Positions 45,369-55,785 of a DNA stretch of 64,000 bases are shown here, piece after piece. The notes below the pieces were generated by a model. The model saw only the letters and a list, made by a program, of their open reading frames with translations. It was not told the origin of the DNA and did not search any database. Source of the stretch: Polycladidibacter stylochi (GTDB taxonomy: Bacteria > Pseudomonadota > Alphaproteobacteria > Rhizobiales > Stappiaceae); the NCBI RefSeq assembly GCF_001562055.1, contig NZ_LLWE01000005.1, positions 186,001 through 250,000 of the forward strand. Direction: 5' to 3'. The position numbers were made by a program, and so were the translations under genes. Numbering within the stretch: the stretch's first letter is position 1; every line of letters starts with the position of its first letter.

Positions 45369-46805
45369 ATGAAGCGCGCTGCAACTACCATAATCGTCCT
45401 TAGTATGGTGATAATCTCCACTAGTATTGGAATCATTTTATCGACGCAGCTCGGCCGCCCTGCATTCGAGGCCATTGCTATGGCTATGGCTATTTTCTGT
45501 ACGATGCTCATCATTCAACTGATGCTCACCCGAAGCCATGATGCCCAGGAAGTTGCCCGCAATCTCAATCGAATCGAGAGCCGTGTCGGTGAAATCGATG
45601 ACGATGTTCTGAATCTTGAAGGCCGGGTGAATTCGGTGGAACTTGAGGCTCCACGACAATTGCAAAAAGAGGTTGACCCCTTGTATGCAGAGGTCGAGGT
45701 TATTGGCTCGCTTGTAAAGCAAATGGCGGAAGCCATGGCGGATATGGAAGAGCAGATTGAAGACCAAGGGCTGAGCCTTGAGGAAACACGTCGGCGGCAA
45801 ATGGCCCTCCCCGCTCAACCCCAACAACAACTTGGCTTATCTCATTCAGCCAGTTCACAAGGTGTCGAGCCAAGCCATTTACAGAGCAGGAGTAGCGTAG
45901 ATTCTGCGCAACAACCAGTACAGCAACCGGCAAGCCAGTCCGCGGCCTATTCGGCCATGCTGGAAATGGATGCGGATGCGACTCTTGAAGATATGGCACT
46001 TAGCAACAACAATCAAAGTGAGTTTAACATGGCAAGCGATATTCGCTCTGCCATTGATGCCAGCCGCATTGACCTTTACTTGCAACCAATAGTTAGTTTG
46101 CCGCAACGTCGTGTACGATATTACGAAGCACTAACGCGGTTGCGCACTGTGGACGGGCGTATACTTGAGCCAATCGACTTTTTAAGCGAAGCTGAACGTA
46201 TAGGCCAGATGCCGGCAATCGACAATGTTTTGTTGTTCCGCTCACTACAAATATTGAAGCGCTTATCATCACGCAATCGCGAAGCAGGCCTCTTTTGCAA
46301 TCTTTCGCCCAGTACGCTTGTTGATGACAGTTTCTTTCCCGGTTTTCTGGAGTTTATCAAGGCGAATGAAGCGTTTAGTGACCTTTTGATCTTTGAATTC
46401 ACACAGGCAAATGTGGCTGCCATGGGCTTGCTGGAGCACGAAAGCCTTGCTGCCTTGGCCGAATTTGGTTTTCGCTTTTCAATAGATCACATAACGGATT
46501 TGCGAATGGACTTTAAAGGGTTGGCTGATAAAGGTTTCCGGTTTGCCAAGCTTAATGCTGCCCGCCTGTTGCAACAGGATGAAACATTAACACACGGCAA
46601 TATTCACCCTGCTGATTTTGGAAGCTTATTAAAGCGATATGGTATCGAACTGATTCCGGATCATGTAGAAGTAGAGAGCACCGTTTTAGAGTTGTTGGAT
46701 CTGGATATTCGCTGTGCGCAAGGTTTCTTATTCTCACCGCCCCGTCCGGTTAGAGCTGAAATATTGCAAGGAGCGCCAAGTCCACGTGCTCGCACAACGG
46801 CATAA
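45369..46805 (+). CDS. Membrane protein with coiled coil and degenerate EAL domain
   Basis: The 478-residue protein has two transmembrane helices (about residues 7-26 and 38-55), a coiled coil from 60 to 145, a Gln/Ser-rich linker and a C-terminal EAL domain from about 215. The EAL domain keeps 'YYEALTRL', 'FCNLSPSTL' and 'CAQGFLFSPP', but the canonical 'DDFGTGYSS' loop is 'IDHITDLRMD' and the usual EGVE is 'PDHVE'. Loss of the loop suggests weak or no cyclic-di-GMP phosphodiesterase activity, so it may be a binding or scaffolding protein. It converges with the M16 gene. Confidence 0.88.
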   Translation: MKRAATTIIVLSMVIISTSIGIILSTQLGRPAFEAIAMAMAIFCTMLIIQLMLTRSHDAQEVARNLNRIESRVGEIDDDVLNLEGRVNSVELEAPRQLQKEVDPLYAEVEVIGSLVKQMAEAMADMEEQIEDQGLSLEETRRRQMALPAQPQQQLGLSHSASSQGVEPSHLQSRSSVDSAQQPVQQPASQSAAYSAMLEMDADATLEDMALSNNNQSEFNMASDIRSAIDASRIDLYLQPIVSLPQRRVRYYEALTRLRTVDGRILEPIDFLSEAERIGQMPAIDNVLLFRSLQILKRLSSRNREAGLFCNLSPSTLVDDSFFPGFLEFIKANEAFSDLLIFEFTQANVAAMGLLEHESLAALAEFGFRFSIDHITDLRMDFKGLADKGFRFAKLNAARLLQQDETLTHGNIHPADFGSLLKRYGIELIPDHVEVESTVLELLDLDIRCAQGFLFSPPRPVRAEILQGAPSPRARTTA

Positions 46806-46827
46806 GGCCCGCATTGCTACGGGCCTT
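46804..46827. terminator. Terminator between EAL gene and M16 gene
   Basis: AAGGCCCG (46804-46811) pairs with CGGGCCTT (46820-46827) over an 8-nt loop between converging genes. The T tract is weak. Confidence 0.65.
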
Positions 46828-46856
46828 CCAACTACATTTTCTAACTAAATAGCAAC

Positions 46857-48206
46857 CTATTGTTTTTGCGCTTCTTCCTTAAACGGATTTTGCGCCCCAA
46901 CAGCGACAATTGTTGGTTTTGTGTTGGCGAATAAATCCTTTGCAACTGCATTTACTTGCGCCAAACTCACCTTTGCAATGTTATCATTGCGCGTGGTTAC
47001 ATAGCTACGGTCAAAGCCAACCATCTGTATACCAAGCAGCTGACTTGCAATGGCTGCTGAGCTATCGAAAGAAAGCGGATAAGAGCCAATCATATAGTCC
47101 TTGGCTTTTTGCAGTTCTTCAGTACTCGGGCCTTGGTTCGCCATGCGGTTTATTTGCTCAAGCATTACTTTTATTGCGGTTTTTGTTTGTGCGGTGCGTG
47201 TAGAAGTAAACGCATTCCAAACTGCACTATGATCACGCGGGAGTTGATAACTCCCAACGGAATACGTTAGCCCACGCTTTTCGCGTACTTCCTCAAACAA
47301 CCAAGAGGAGAACGTCCCCCCACCTAAAATATGGTTCATCACTTCCGCAGGCACATACTCTTTAGTTTGACGTTTATACGAAGGTACCGACATCATTACG
47401 GTTGTTTGCGGAATATCCATTTTTACGAATATGTGTTGCCCCGCTTTTGCTTTCACTTCAGGTATCGTCTTCAGGTTGGCTTTTGCTGGTAAATCCGCAA
47501 ATGTTTTATCTAAGAGCTTCGAGAGCTCTTGCGGGCTTATTGCACCAACAACCCCAATATACATGTTGTCACGGGCGATTACATTTTTAAGATAAGCCTT
47601 AAGGTCATCGGCACCAATACGTTTGAGCGTTTCTTCTGTTCCCCGCAAGGGCAATGCATATGGGTGTTTGCCATATACTGCTTTGTTCATGGCCAAAGCA
47701 GCTTGATAACCGGGCTTTTTAACAGACTGACGGTAGCTTGCGATAAGAGTGGACCGCATGCGCTCTAATGCTTCACTATCAAATCTTGGCTGTGTTAATG
47801 CGAGGGATAGCATGGCAAACGATTGTTCTTTATTGGCTGCAAGTGTACGCAGGCTGCCAGAAAAACTATCTTTACCGACCGAGAAGCCCATGGACATGGT
47901 CAACTCTTCTTCACGGGTTTGAAAGGCTTTCGACTTTAACTCCCCCGCACCTTCATCAAGCATTGTACTTAAAAGGTAGCCAAGGCCCTGTTTATTCTCG
48001 GGGTCTTGAGCAGCACCACCTTTCCATGCAAAATTCATTGCAATAATTGGTACGGTGTAATCTTCTACCAGCCAGGCCTTGATACCTTTTTTAGAGGTTA
48101 CTTCTTGTATCTCAAATGCTTGAGCCTTGATTACAGTAGCAACCAGCAGAGATATTAATAGGAGCAGAGATAAGAAAGAGCGAGAGAGTTTTGCTGGACT
48201 TATCAT
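46857..48206 (-). CDS. M16-family protein without zinc motif (non-catalytic partner)
   Basis: The 449-residue exported protein has a signal peptide ending near residue 30 and two M16 (pitrilysin/insulinase) half-domains, but the HxxEH zinc motif is absent ('NKQGLGYLLSTMLDEG' occupies that place). It keeps the C-terminal 'REKRGLTYSVGS' block that contacts substrate in this family. It is therefore the inactive half of a heterodimer whose catalytic half is the upstream gene, as in the two-subunit mitochondrial processing peptidase. The genes overlap by one base (TAATG). Confidence 0.9.
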   Translation of the reverse strand: MISPAKLSRSFLSLLLLISLLVATVIKAQAFEIQEVTSKKGIKAWLVEDYTVPIIAMNFAWKGGAAQDPENKQGLGYLLSTMLDEGAGELKSKAFQTREEELTMSMGFSVGKDSFSGSLRTLAANKEQSFAMLSLALTQPRFDSEALERMRSTLIASYRQSVKKPGYQAALAMNKAVYGKHPYALPLRGTEETLKRIGADDLKAYLKNVIARDNMYIGVVGAISPQELSKLLDKTFADLPAKANLKTIPEVKAKAGQHIFVKMDIPQTTVMMSVPSYKRQTKEYVPAEVMNHILGGGTFSSWLFEEVREKRGLTYSVGSYQLPRDHSAVWNAFTSTRTAQTKTAIKVMLEQINRMANQGPSTEELQKAKDYMIGSYPLSFDSSAAIASQLLGIQMVGFDRSYVTTRNDNIAKVSLAQVNAVAKDLFANTKPTIVAVGAQNPFKEEAQKQ

Positions 48207-49630
48207 TATTTTACGGCCCCTTGCTCTTGATTAGTATTGGCTTTTTCAGGTTGCAGCAAGCTGATAACCGGTTGCTTTGCAAACAACTGTTTTGCCACGT
48301 CCTGTATGTCCTTAGTACTTACCGTTGCAATCCTTTGCGGATAGCTTTGTATTTGCTCAACAGTTGCGCCGGTGCTGAGAGATGCACCGAATAACTGAGC
48401 CAAGTTTCTTTGATTATCTTGCGCATAAATAGTAGCAGCCAACTTTAAACGCTTATTTCTCTCCAGCTCTGCCTCTGTCACGCCGTTTTTGGCAATCTCA
48501 GCTAAAATCCTATTGGTTTCTTGTTCAACCTGCGCTTTTTGGGTGTCATCTTTCAAGCTGGCATAGATAACGAATTCACCGGCATCCAAGTTTGTTGCTC
48601 TGTAATAACTCCCAATTGATGTTGTAATAGGATGTTTTACGGCTAACTCTTGATAGAGCCGTGATGTTGCGCCACCACCCAAAATATCAGAGAGCAAGTC
48701 CGCTGCGGCGGCTTTTTGAAGACCGAATTCACTCATTGATGGGACGAGCCAACCAGCTTTATACTTTGTTTGCCCTACTTGTTTATCGTGAAGAATAACT
48801 TCGCGCACGCCTGGCAAATATTGCACTTGTGGGCGTTGTCGTTTACCTGGCTCGGCGCGTCGCTCCAACTTTCCATAGGTCTTATTGGCCAGTTCCATAA
48901 CCTTGTCGAAAGTTACATCGCCTGCAACAACCAGTGTAGCGTTATTTGGGGTATAATACTTATTGTAGAAACTTATTGCATCATTAAGAGACAATTGCTT
49001 GATTTCATTTTCCCAGCCAATAACCGGAGTGCCATACGGGTGGTTAACATAGAGCATCTGGTCAAAACTCTCCGAGAGGCGAGCGGCGGGGTTTTTGTCG
49101 GTTCGCAATGCGCGCTCTTCCAACACAACTTCGCGCTCCGGGTCCACCTGTTTTTTTGTCAGCACTAGATTGGCCATGCGGTCCGCTTCGTACTTCATCA
49201 CCATTGGTAGGTACTGGCTTGCCACTTGCTGGTAATAGGCTGTATAATCTTGCGAAGTAAAAGCATTTTCCTGACCGCCGATATCCGCGACCTTTTGCGA
49301 AAATTCTCCTTCTGGTGCATTTTTAGTGCCTTTGAACATCAGGTGCTCTAAAAAGTGCGCAATACCAGATTTGCCAGCAGCTTCATCTGCGGCCCCCACA
49401 TGATACCAAACCATGTGTGTTACTACCGGCGCTCGATGATCGGGAATCACAACAACTTGCATACCATTGGCAAGGTGGCCCGATTTTACCTGATCTCCGC
49501 CCAAACGCGTTTTTGCAAGCTTTTCTATTGAGACAAACTGGTTATTTGTTGCTGCCTGGACATTCACTGTTGCAACACTGAGACCCATAATAAACGCTGA
49601 GCTCATGCATAATCTTGTCAGGGTATTCAC
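48206..49630 (-). CDS. M16-family zinc metallopeptidase (catalytic partner)
   Basis: The 474-residue exported protein has a signal peptide of about 26 residues and the inverted zinc motif 'HFLEHLMFKG' (H92, E95, H96), followed by 'GGQENAFTSQDYTAYY'. It belongs to the pitrilysin/insulinase M16 family that cleaves oligopeptides or proteins in the periplasm. GTG 49630 has GGGAG upstream. It is coupled to the downstream inactive M16 gene by TAATG. The physiological substrate is unknown. Confidence 0.93.
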   Translation of the reverse strand: MNTLTRLCMSSAFIMGLSVATVNVQAATNNQFVSIEKLAKTRLGGDQVKSGHLANGMQVVVIPDHRAPVVTHMVWYHVGAADEAAGKSGIAHFLEHLMFKGTKNAPEGEFSQKVADIGGQENAFTSQDYTAYYQQVASQYLPMVMKYEADRMANLVLTKKQVDPEREVVLEERALRTDKNPAARLSESFDQMLYVNHPYGTPVIGWENEIKQLSLNDAISFYNKYYTPNNATLVVAGDVTFDKVMELANKTYGKLERRAEPGKRQRPQVQYLPGVREVILHDKQVGQTKYKAGWLVPSMSEFGLQKAAAADLLSDILGGGATSRLYQELAVKHPITTSIGSYYRATNLDAGEFVIYASLKDDTQKAQVEQETNRILAEIAKNGVTEAELERNKRLKLAATIYAQDNQRNLAQLFGASLSTGATVEQIQSYPQRIATVSTKDIQDVAKQLFAKQPVISLLQPEKANTNQEQGAVK

Positions 49631-49760
49631 AAAGATGCTCCCTTAAATAGATGCCTAGCCTTGGATTAAGCCATTGCGGCCAATACCATACTGCTTCTAT
49701 ATCCTAGGTAAATACACGATATTGTATTAAACCTATAACTGCATATTCGCAGTTCATGGC

Positions 49761-49790
49761 AAAGAAAAGGCGCGGAAACCGCGCCTTAAA
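49761..49790 (-). terminator. Terminator downstream of the DUF3035-like gene
   Basis: AAGGCGCGG (49767-49775) pairs with CCGCGCCTT (49779-49787) over AAA. Read on the minus strand it runs into TTTTCTTT, so it ends transcription coming from lspA and the DUF3035-like gene. Confidence 0.9.
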
Positions 49791-49836
49791 AGAATACGAA
49801 TATTGACTAGCCGATTTTGCGGCCTGTTATGTCGCC

Positions 49837-50580
49837 TTAATACTTGCTCATATCAATGCGCTTGCCTTGGTCAATTTTTTGCTCTTCACGCTTTTTTTCA
49901 GCTTCTGCCTTTTTATCGGCTTCACTTTCACCCACAGGATATCCCGGCTCTGGTGCGCTGTAGCTTAATGGTGGCTCTGTTAAATAGCGGCGCTGTGGCA
50001 AACATTTTTCTTTATCTACAGCACATTCATCGCCCTGATCTTTTGCAATTTGGGCTTTTGCTGCACGATATTTTTCTTGGAGTGCACGCATTTCACTTGG
50101 TGAGAGTTGTTCACCATCAGCGATCTGTGCTTGACGCCTTTCGGCTGCGAAGTCCCTATCGCGTTTTTGTTGCCTGGCCTTCATAGCGCGTAAAGCTGGG
50201 TGGCCTTTTGCCTGCTCTGGCGAGAGCGGTTTACCGTCTTCTGTTTTGTAGAAGTCCTGAATTTCTTTAAGCTTTTTGGCCCTTTGGTCCACTGGCCAGT
50301 TTGTCGCCAATTCCACCAATGCTCTTTGATCGGGTTCAGGTAGCTTGGATAGATCGGGTGGCATGACCAATGGCGCACGTTTTTTATAATCTATCTTATC
50401 TTGCGAACCACTTTTACCGACAAGAAAGCTCATGAGAGCGCCGGTAGTTTCGCCTTTCGCCGTGCTTTGTGTCCCGTCATCGAAGCTATCAACCGCACTG
50501 GCACAGGCTGAAAGCGACAGAGCCACAATAACTGCGGAAATAATTTTGCTATTTACAATCTTTGTTTTCAAAAACATCAT
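49837..50580 (-). CDS. DUF3035-like lipoprotein
   Basis: The 247-residue protein has a lipoprotein signal with the lipobox 'LSAC' (C26), then 'APLVMPPDLSKLPEP', the hallmark of the alphaproteobacterial DUF3035 group, and a long charged, mostly helical, Lys/Glu-rich C-terminus. DUF3035 proteins are outer-membrane lipoproteins of unknown role, often located beside lspA and ileS, as here. A contribution to envelope assembly is a guess from this context. LspA would itself process this precursor. Confidence 0.75.
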   Translation of the reverse strand: MMFLKTKIVNSKIISAVIVALSLSACASAVDSFDDGTQSTAKGETTGALMSFLVGKSGSQDKIDYKKRAPLVMPPDLSKLPEPDQRALVELATNWPVDQRAKKLKEIQDFYKTEDGKPLSPEQAKGHPALRAMKARQQKRDRDFAAERRQAQIADGEQLSPSEMRALQEKYRAAKAQIAKDQGDECAVDKEKCLPQRRYLTEPPLSYSAPEPGYPVGESEADKKAEAEKKREEQKIDQGKRIDMSKY

Positions 50581-50848
50581 CCCTGCGCCGATGCCTCAAC
50601 TTCATCTTTACTTCAGATCTGTAATTTGCCCTTGGCAGATCATACCTATGACCCTGACACTTTGCCGGTTCCCAACTTAATGAGAGGCCATAGATACCTT
50701 CCTAGCTATATGGCGTTATAGACCAATAAAACCATTTATTTACCTTGCGCAAAGCTTACCTTAAGCATTCATAATGAGCAAGGTCAAGCAATAGCAAAGT
50801 TTTAAGCGCTTTATCGTGCGAGCTAGACCATTTTAAGGCAATTTTATT

Positions 50849-51352
50849 TTATGTTTTTTTCGTTTTGCCAATAATTAAGCTTTCAAAGATAAGTCCTGCC
50901 GCACCAAGAACAATCCACACATCAGCCGCATTAAAGACATACCAAGAAAAATTACCAACGTGAAAATGAATGTAATCGACAACCTGACCGTACACGGCAC
51001 GATCTACACCATTTCCCAAAGCACCGCCCAAGATAATGCCTAGGCACCATGCCTCAAACCTATTATCGCTTTTGGCGGACCAAACCCATATGGCAATGGA
51101 AGCCAGTATCGTGAAGCCAACCAAAGCCCATTGGCCAAAGGCTGAATCTTGTTGGAACAATCCGTAGGAAACACCTTTGTTCCATACCAACACAATGTCT
51201 AAAAACGGCGCGAGAGAGATAGGAGCATTCTCAGCCATATTGTAGGCATGCACCAACCAGATTTTTATTGCCTGATCAATAATCAACCCGATAATCGCCA
51301 GTTTGGCAACTACCGGGCTGTGTGCACCCCAAAGCTTTTTCAGCTTCAGCAC
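50849..51352 (-). CDS. lspA: Lipoprotein signal peptidase LspA
   Basis: LspA cleaves prolipoproteins after diacylglyceryl transfer in the inner membrane. The 167-residue product has four hydrophobic helices and both catalytic aspartate blocks: 'GNGVDRAVYGQVVDYIHF' and 'FNAADVWIVLG'. It starts with GTG at 51352 and follows ileS by 15 nt, a conserved ileS-lspA pair. Confidence 0.95.
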   Translation of the reverse strand: MLKLKKLWGAHSPVVAKLAIIGLIIDQAIKIWLVHAYNMAENAPISLAPFLDIVLVWNKGVSYGLFQQDSAFGQWALVGFTILASIAIWVWSAKSDNRFEAWCLGIILGGALGNGVDRAVYGQVVDYIHFHVGNFSWYVFNAADVWIVLGAAGLIFESLIIGKTKKT

Positions 51353-51367
51353 TTTGTTTTTCCTTTA

Positions 51368-54292
51368 TTATGCAACCGCATCCAGCTCACGTAGCGCTGC
51401 AGCATCGCGCAATGTGACCTCTGGATAATCGGCATCTTTTCCAACTTCTGGCAATATTTTCCAAGAGCGTGCGCACTTATTACCTTCAGCAAGAGCTGGT
51501 ACAACACCAACACCCGCAACATCTTCCAGTAAGAAAGCTTCAGCTGGTGCGACTTGTGAACTCAAATCCAATTGTGAAGTAATGGCAATTTCAGCCATAT
51601 CTAAACCTTCAAGCGCCGCCATCAATTCAGCATCGCTGACAAAGACTTGCGGATGTGCTTCCAGTGACGAACCAATGCGTTTTTCGCGACGCTCTATTTC
51701 CAGCGCACCGGTGATAACACGGCGAACTGTCTTTACCTTATCCCATTTGGCGGCCAGCTCATCGTTGCGCCACTCGGTTGGGATCATGGCAAATTGCTGC
51801 AAGTGGATAGAAGCGGCTGCCTCACCGTAGCGATAACCCCAAGTCTCTTCCATGGTAAATGGCAGGATTGGTGCCATCCAAAGAGAAAGATTGCGATAGA
51901 GTTGCTCGATAACAAACAGGCAAGCTTTGCGCTTTACGGATGATGGTGCGTCACAATAGAGCGAATCCTTACGCACATCGAAGTAGAATGCGGAGAGTTC
52001 AACAGTCATAAAGTTGAACAGCGCGGCAAACACTTTCTTGAAGTTAAACTCGCCATAGGCTTCACGTACCAACACATCCAGTTCGGCCAAGCGGTGCAGC
52101 ATCAACTGCTCCAGCTCTGGCATATCTTTCAGTGCAACTTCCTCACCCTTGTAATGACCAAGGGAGCCGAGCATGAAGCGCAGGGTGTTGCGCAGTTTAC
52201 GGTAAGCGTCCACATTTGTTTTGATGATTTCGTTACCGATGCGCTGATCTTCGGCATAATCGACAGAGCCAACCCAAAGGCGCAGGATATCGGCACCATA
52301 TTGCTTGATGACATCTTGAGGAGCCACTGTATTGCCCAAGGATTTGGACATCTTGCGGCCCTGCTCGTCCATGGTGAAACCGTGGGTCAAAACCGCATCA
52401 TAAGGGGCGTGGCCACGGGTGCCGCAGCTTTCCAGCAAAGAGGAATGGAACCAGCCGCGGTGCTGATCGGTGCCTTCCAGATACAACACATAGTCGTCAC
52501 CACCGAGGCCCTTACGGCTCGGGTTGAGGTCTTCGCGTTGTTCCATACAAAATGCGTGGGTTGAACCGGAATCAAACCACACATCCAAGATGTCGCGAAC
52601 CATTTCATAATCGTCAGCGGCGTAGTCAGCGCCCAAGAAGCGTTGCGCGGCTCCTTCGGCGAACCAAGCGTCAGCACCTTCTGCACTAAAGGCTTCGAAG
52701 ATACGGGCATTGACGGCTTCGTCTTTTAAGACTTCGCCATTCGCCTTGTTCACGAATACAGTGATTGGCACACCCCATGCACGCTGACGGGACAGCACCC
52801 AATCCGGGCGGCTCTCGATCATGGCGTTGATGCGGTTTTGGCCTGTGGCTGGTACAAAGCGGGTTTGCGCAATAGCATCCAGCGCCCGCTTGCGCAGGGT
52901 ATCCCCTTCGTTTGCCAATTCCTTGTCCATATAAACAAACCATTGCGGCGTATTACGGAAGATCAGCGGGGCTTTCGAGCGCCAGGAATGCGGATAGGAG
53001 TGTTTGACTTTACCACGTGCGATCAGGCCGCCCACTTCCGCCAGTTTTTCAATCACCGCGGTGTTGGTGCTGCCTTCACCACCTTTGCGGTTCAAGATAT
53101 AATGGCCTTGGAACAGTGGGACGTGCGGGTAGTAAGAGCCATCTTCCTGAACGGTGAGCGGCACTTGCTCGGTACCTGCCTTGGCAAACACATCGCGGTT
53201 GTCAAGGAACACCTGAAAGTCATCGGCACCATGGCCCGGCGCGGTATGCACAAAACCAGTACCGGCATCATCGGTTACATGCTCACCGGCAAGCAGCGGC
53301 ACGTGGAAATCGAAGTAGCCATCAGTGCCTTCAACGCCGTTAAACGGGTGCGCACAATATTCGATATCGGCAGGGTTGATATCCCCCACGCGTTCATAGG
53401 TATCAACACGCGCGGCCTTAAACACATCTTCGGCCAGTTTGTCGGCAAGAATCAGCTCGTCGCCTACCTTGGCCCAGTTGTCGTCTGCGGCCTCGGTTAC
53501 CTTATAAAGCCCGTAGTTGATCGAGTTGGAGAATGAGATGGCGCGGTTGGCAGGAATTGTCCACGGGGTCGTGGTCCAGATCACCACATACTTGCCTTTA
53601 ACCGCATCAGAGCCGGAAGTTACCTTAAAGCGCACCCAGATCGTGTGCGAGGTGTGGTCTTGATACTCCACCTCGGCTTCAGCCAGCGCGGTTTTCTCAA
53701 CAATCGACCACATCACCGGCTTGGAGCCGCGATAAAGCTGGCCCGACATGGAGAACTTCATCAGCTCTTTGGCGATATACGCCTCGCTGTCAAAGTTCAT
53801 GGTCAGGTATGGGTTATCCCAATCGCCCTCGATGCCAAGACGCTTGAATTCTTCGCGCTGCACGTCAATCCACTTGCCAGCAAAATCACGGCATTCCTGA
53901 CGGAATTCGTTGATCGGCACTGCGTCTTTGTTTTTGCCTTTTTTGCGGTACTGCTCTTCGATTTTCCATTCGATCGGCAGACCATGACAGTCCCAGCCCG
54001 GCACATAGTTGGAATCAAAGCCCTGCATCTGCATTGAACGGGTGACGATATCTTTCAGCACCTTGTTGAGTGCATGGCCGATATGGATGTTGCCGTTTGC
54101 ATAGGGAGGGCCGTCATGCAGGATAAATTTCGGCTTACCGTTCGCCTCTTGACGCATTACGCGATATAGATCGGCGTCTTGCCATTTTTTCAAGATTTTC
54201 GGTTCATTTTTGGGCAAACCGGCACGCATCGGAAAGTCGGTTTTAGGCAGGTTCAGGGTTTGGGAATAGTCGCGTCCCGCAGTCTCAGTCAT
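51368..54292 (-). CDS. ileS: Isoleucine--tRNA ligase IleS
   Basis: IleS charges tRNA-Ile. The 974-residue class I synthetase has the HIGH signature in '[12 protein letters not shown]' and KMSKS in '[10 protein letters not shown]'. The C-terminus ends near '[13 protein letters not shown]' without the zinc-finger cysteines that many bacterial IleS proteins have, which is usual in Alphaproteobacteria. I start it at ATG 54292 by comparison with the family N-terminus; an ATG at 54316 is in frame. No T-box leader was seen. Confidence 0.97.
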   Translation of the reverse strand: MTETAGRDYSQTLNLPKTDFPMRAGLPKNEPKILKKWQDADLYRVMRQEANGKPKFILHDGPPYANGNIHIGHALNKVLKDIVTRSMQMQGFDSNYVPGWDCHGLPIEWKIEEQYRKKGKNKDAVPINEFRQECRDFAGKWIDVQREEFKRLGIEGDWDNPYLTMNFDSEAYIAKELMKFSMSGQLYRGSKPVMWSIVEKTALAEAEVEYQDHTSHTIWVRFKVTSGSDAVKGKYVVIWTTTPWTIPANRAISFSNSINYGLYKVTEAADDNWAKVGDELILADKLAEDVFKAARVDTYERVGDINPADIEYCAHPFNGVEGTDGYFDFHVPLLAGEHVTDDAGTGFVHTAPGHGADDFQVFLDNRDVFAKAGTEQVPLTVQEDGSYYPHVPLFQGHYILNRKGGEGSTNTAVIEKLAEVGGLIARGKVKHSYPHSWRSKAPLIFRNTPQWFVYMDKELANEGDTLRKRALDAIAQTRFVPATGQNRINAMIESRPDWVLSRQRAWGVPITVFVNKANGEVLKDEAVNARIFEAFSAEGADAWFAEGAAQRFLGADYAADDYEMVRDILDVWFDSGSTHAFCMEQREDLNPSRKGLGGDDYVLYLEGTDQHRGWFHSSLLESCGTRGHAPYDAVLTHGFTMDEQGRKMSKSLGNTVAPQDVIKQYGADILRLWVGSVDYAEDQRIGNEIIKTNVDAYRKLRNTLRFMLGSLGHYKGEEVALKDMPELEQLMLHRLAELDVLVREAYGEFNFKKVFAALFNFMTVELSAFYFDVRKDSLYCDAPSSVKRKACLFVIEQLYRNLSLWMAPILPFTMEETWGYRYGEAAASIHLQQFAMIPTEWRNDELAAKWDKVKTVRRVITGALEIERREKRIGSSLEAHPQVFVSDAELMAALEGLDMAEIAITSQLDLSSQVAPAEAFLLEDVAGVGVVPALAEGNKCARSWKILPEVGKDADYPEVTLRDAAALRELDAVA

Positions 54293-54854
54293 GATAGTAT
54301 CCGTAGGTCTGGCCATTTAATCCGCATGGCCGAGTATGTTCTTTGTCGCAGGCTGCAGGCTTGTCATCATTACACAAGTATGCAGGCCAGCCATTATTTG
54401 CTGGTTATTCCCGGTCCTTCAGGGCGCTTTACAGCGTCTCAGCCGAAGGCCGGGCCAATAATTCGCCGTATCTTATGAGCGTAGGGCATGGCCTGTGCGC
54501 GATCGAAACTCGTCATCTGCTTTTCATTAGTGCAATATGCAGGATATACCCAGCGGTGGCCGCTGAATAATGAGTGTTGCTTTTAAAATAGAAATCCGCT
54601 GCTGCCAACTGCATTTTTAAAAGATTGCGCAACTATTGAGTTTTTTTGGCTATTTTTGCTCTGTACGCTCTGCCGGTAAGCAACAACACGGTTCACAATT
54701 ATTCTTAGGGTGCGCATAACTATACACCTTAGTATTGTGGTGAGGCCAAAAGCGTTCTACGCGAACCTTGGAAGTTGATGGGCAAGCTTCGCAATACGCC
54801 GGTGTTCGGATTTTCTTCTCATTATGCAAGTAATTATCCAGGAGGCATTGCAAA
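54293..54854. other. Region between ileS and cutC
   Basis: The 562 bases between two outward-reading genes contain the short palindrome CAGCGGTGGCCGCTG at 54551-54565 and T-rich sequence near 54630. There is no supported gene. Both promoters must lie here. Confidence 0.4.
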
Positions 54855-55631
54855 GTGAAAACTCAGCTAGAAGTATGCGTTGATACTGTTGAAGGTATTC
54901 AAGCAGCTGTTCATGGAGGGGCTGACAGGATCGAGCTTTGCAGTGCTCTTGCTTTAGGTGGCCTATCACCAAGCCACAGCTTGATTGAAGCCGCGCGGCG
55001 CTTTGCATTACCACAAGGCGTCCAAGTTTATGCCATGGTTCGGCCGCGTGCTGGTGACTTTTGCTATTCTAAAAACGAAATCGATTGCATGAAACTTGAA
55101 ATACAAACAGTTGCTCGGGCTGGCCTTTCCGGTGTTGTGCTCGGGTGTTCCAAGGCTTTTAAACAACAGCAATTAACTGGTTGCATTGAAAGGGAGCTGT
55201 GCTCTTATGCGGCGTTGGATACGGAAGTATTACAGCAATTGCAGGAGGTTACACAATCATCGGGTTTGGGAAGCACTTTGCACCGCGCCTTTGATCTGGT
55301 CTATGACTTTGAGGAGGCACTTTTACAAGCTATCGAGTTGGGCTTTGAGCGCATATTAACCTCAGGCGGTGCACCCAAAGCCATTGATGGTTTGCAGCGC
55401 TTAATAAAACTACAAGAAATCGCAGGAGATCGCATTGCCATTATGCCCGGCTCAGGTATCAACTGTGAAAACATTAGAGCCTTTACTGAAGCAGGGGTAT
55501 TTTTGCAATTTCACGCCTCTTGCCGAGTACCTTTTGAAGAAGAGGCATTACTAACCAAATTTGGTTTTACCGCGACTAACGGCTTTCGAACAAACGCCAA
55601 GAAAGTAGAACTATTAAAGGCACGCATTTGA
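54855..55631 (+). CDS. cutC: Copper homeostasis protein CutC
   Basis: CutC folds as a TIM barrel and has been linked to copper tolerance, although its enzymatic activity is unsettled. The 258-residue protein has the family landmarks 'LEVCVDTVEGIQAAVHGGADRIELCSAL', 'VYAMVRPRAGDFCYS', 'LHRAFDLVYDF' and 'ILTSGGAPKAIDG'. The start is GTG with GGAGG at 54841-54845. It has about 150 nt to the next gene, tag, with which it may share a transcript. Confidence 0.92.
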   Translation: MKTQLEVCVDTVEGIQAAVHGGADRIELCSALALGGLSPSHSLIEAARRFALPQGVQVYAMVRPRAGDFCYSKNEIDCMKLEIQTVARAGLSGVVLGCSKAFKQQQLTGCIERELCSYAALDTEVLQQLQEVTQSSGLGSTLHRAFDLVYDFEEALLQAIELGFERILTSGGAPKAIDGLQRLIKLQEIAGDRIAIMPGSGINCENIRAFTEAGVFLQFHASCRVPFEEEALLTKFGFTATNGFRTNAKKVELLKARI

Positions 55632-55785
55632 CCTAAGGCAATACACCGGATCAAAACAAATACATTTAAAGCACAACAGAAGATCATAAAGTGAACATTG
55701 TATTTCTTTCCTAAACTGATATGTTTGAAGGCAGCTCAGCAAGAATCGCAATTGTGCATCCATTCTATTATTTAAGGTTTTTGTG

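Noticed and set aside
52838-53536. Plus-strand frame opposite ileS
   Set aside because: It is covered by a certain gene on the other strand and has no domain.
54551-54565. CAGCGG-TGG-CCGCTG palindrome as a terminator
   Set aside because: It has a 3-nt loop and no T tract, and both neighbouring genes read away from it.
54293-54854. T-box or other leader upstream of ileS
   Set aside because: No T-box sequence or specifier-stem pattern was visible, and T-boxes are not expected in Alphaproteobacteria.
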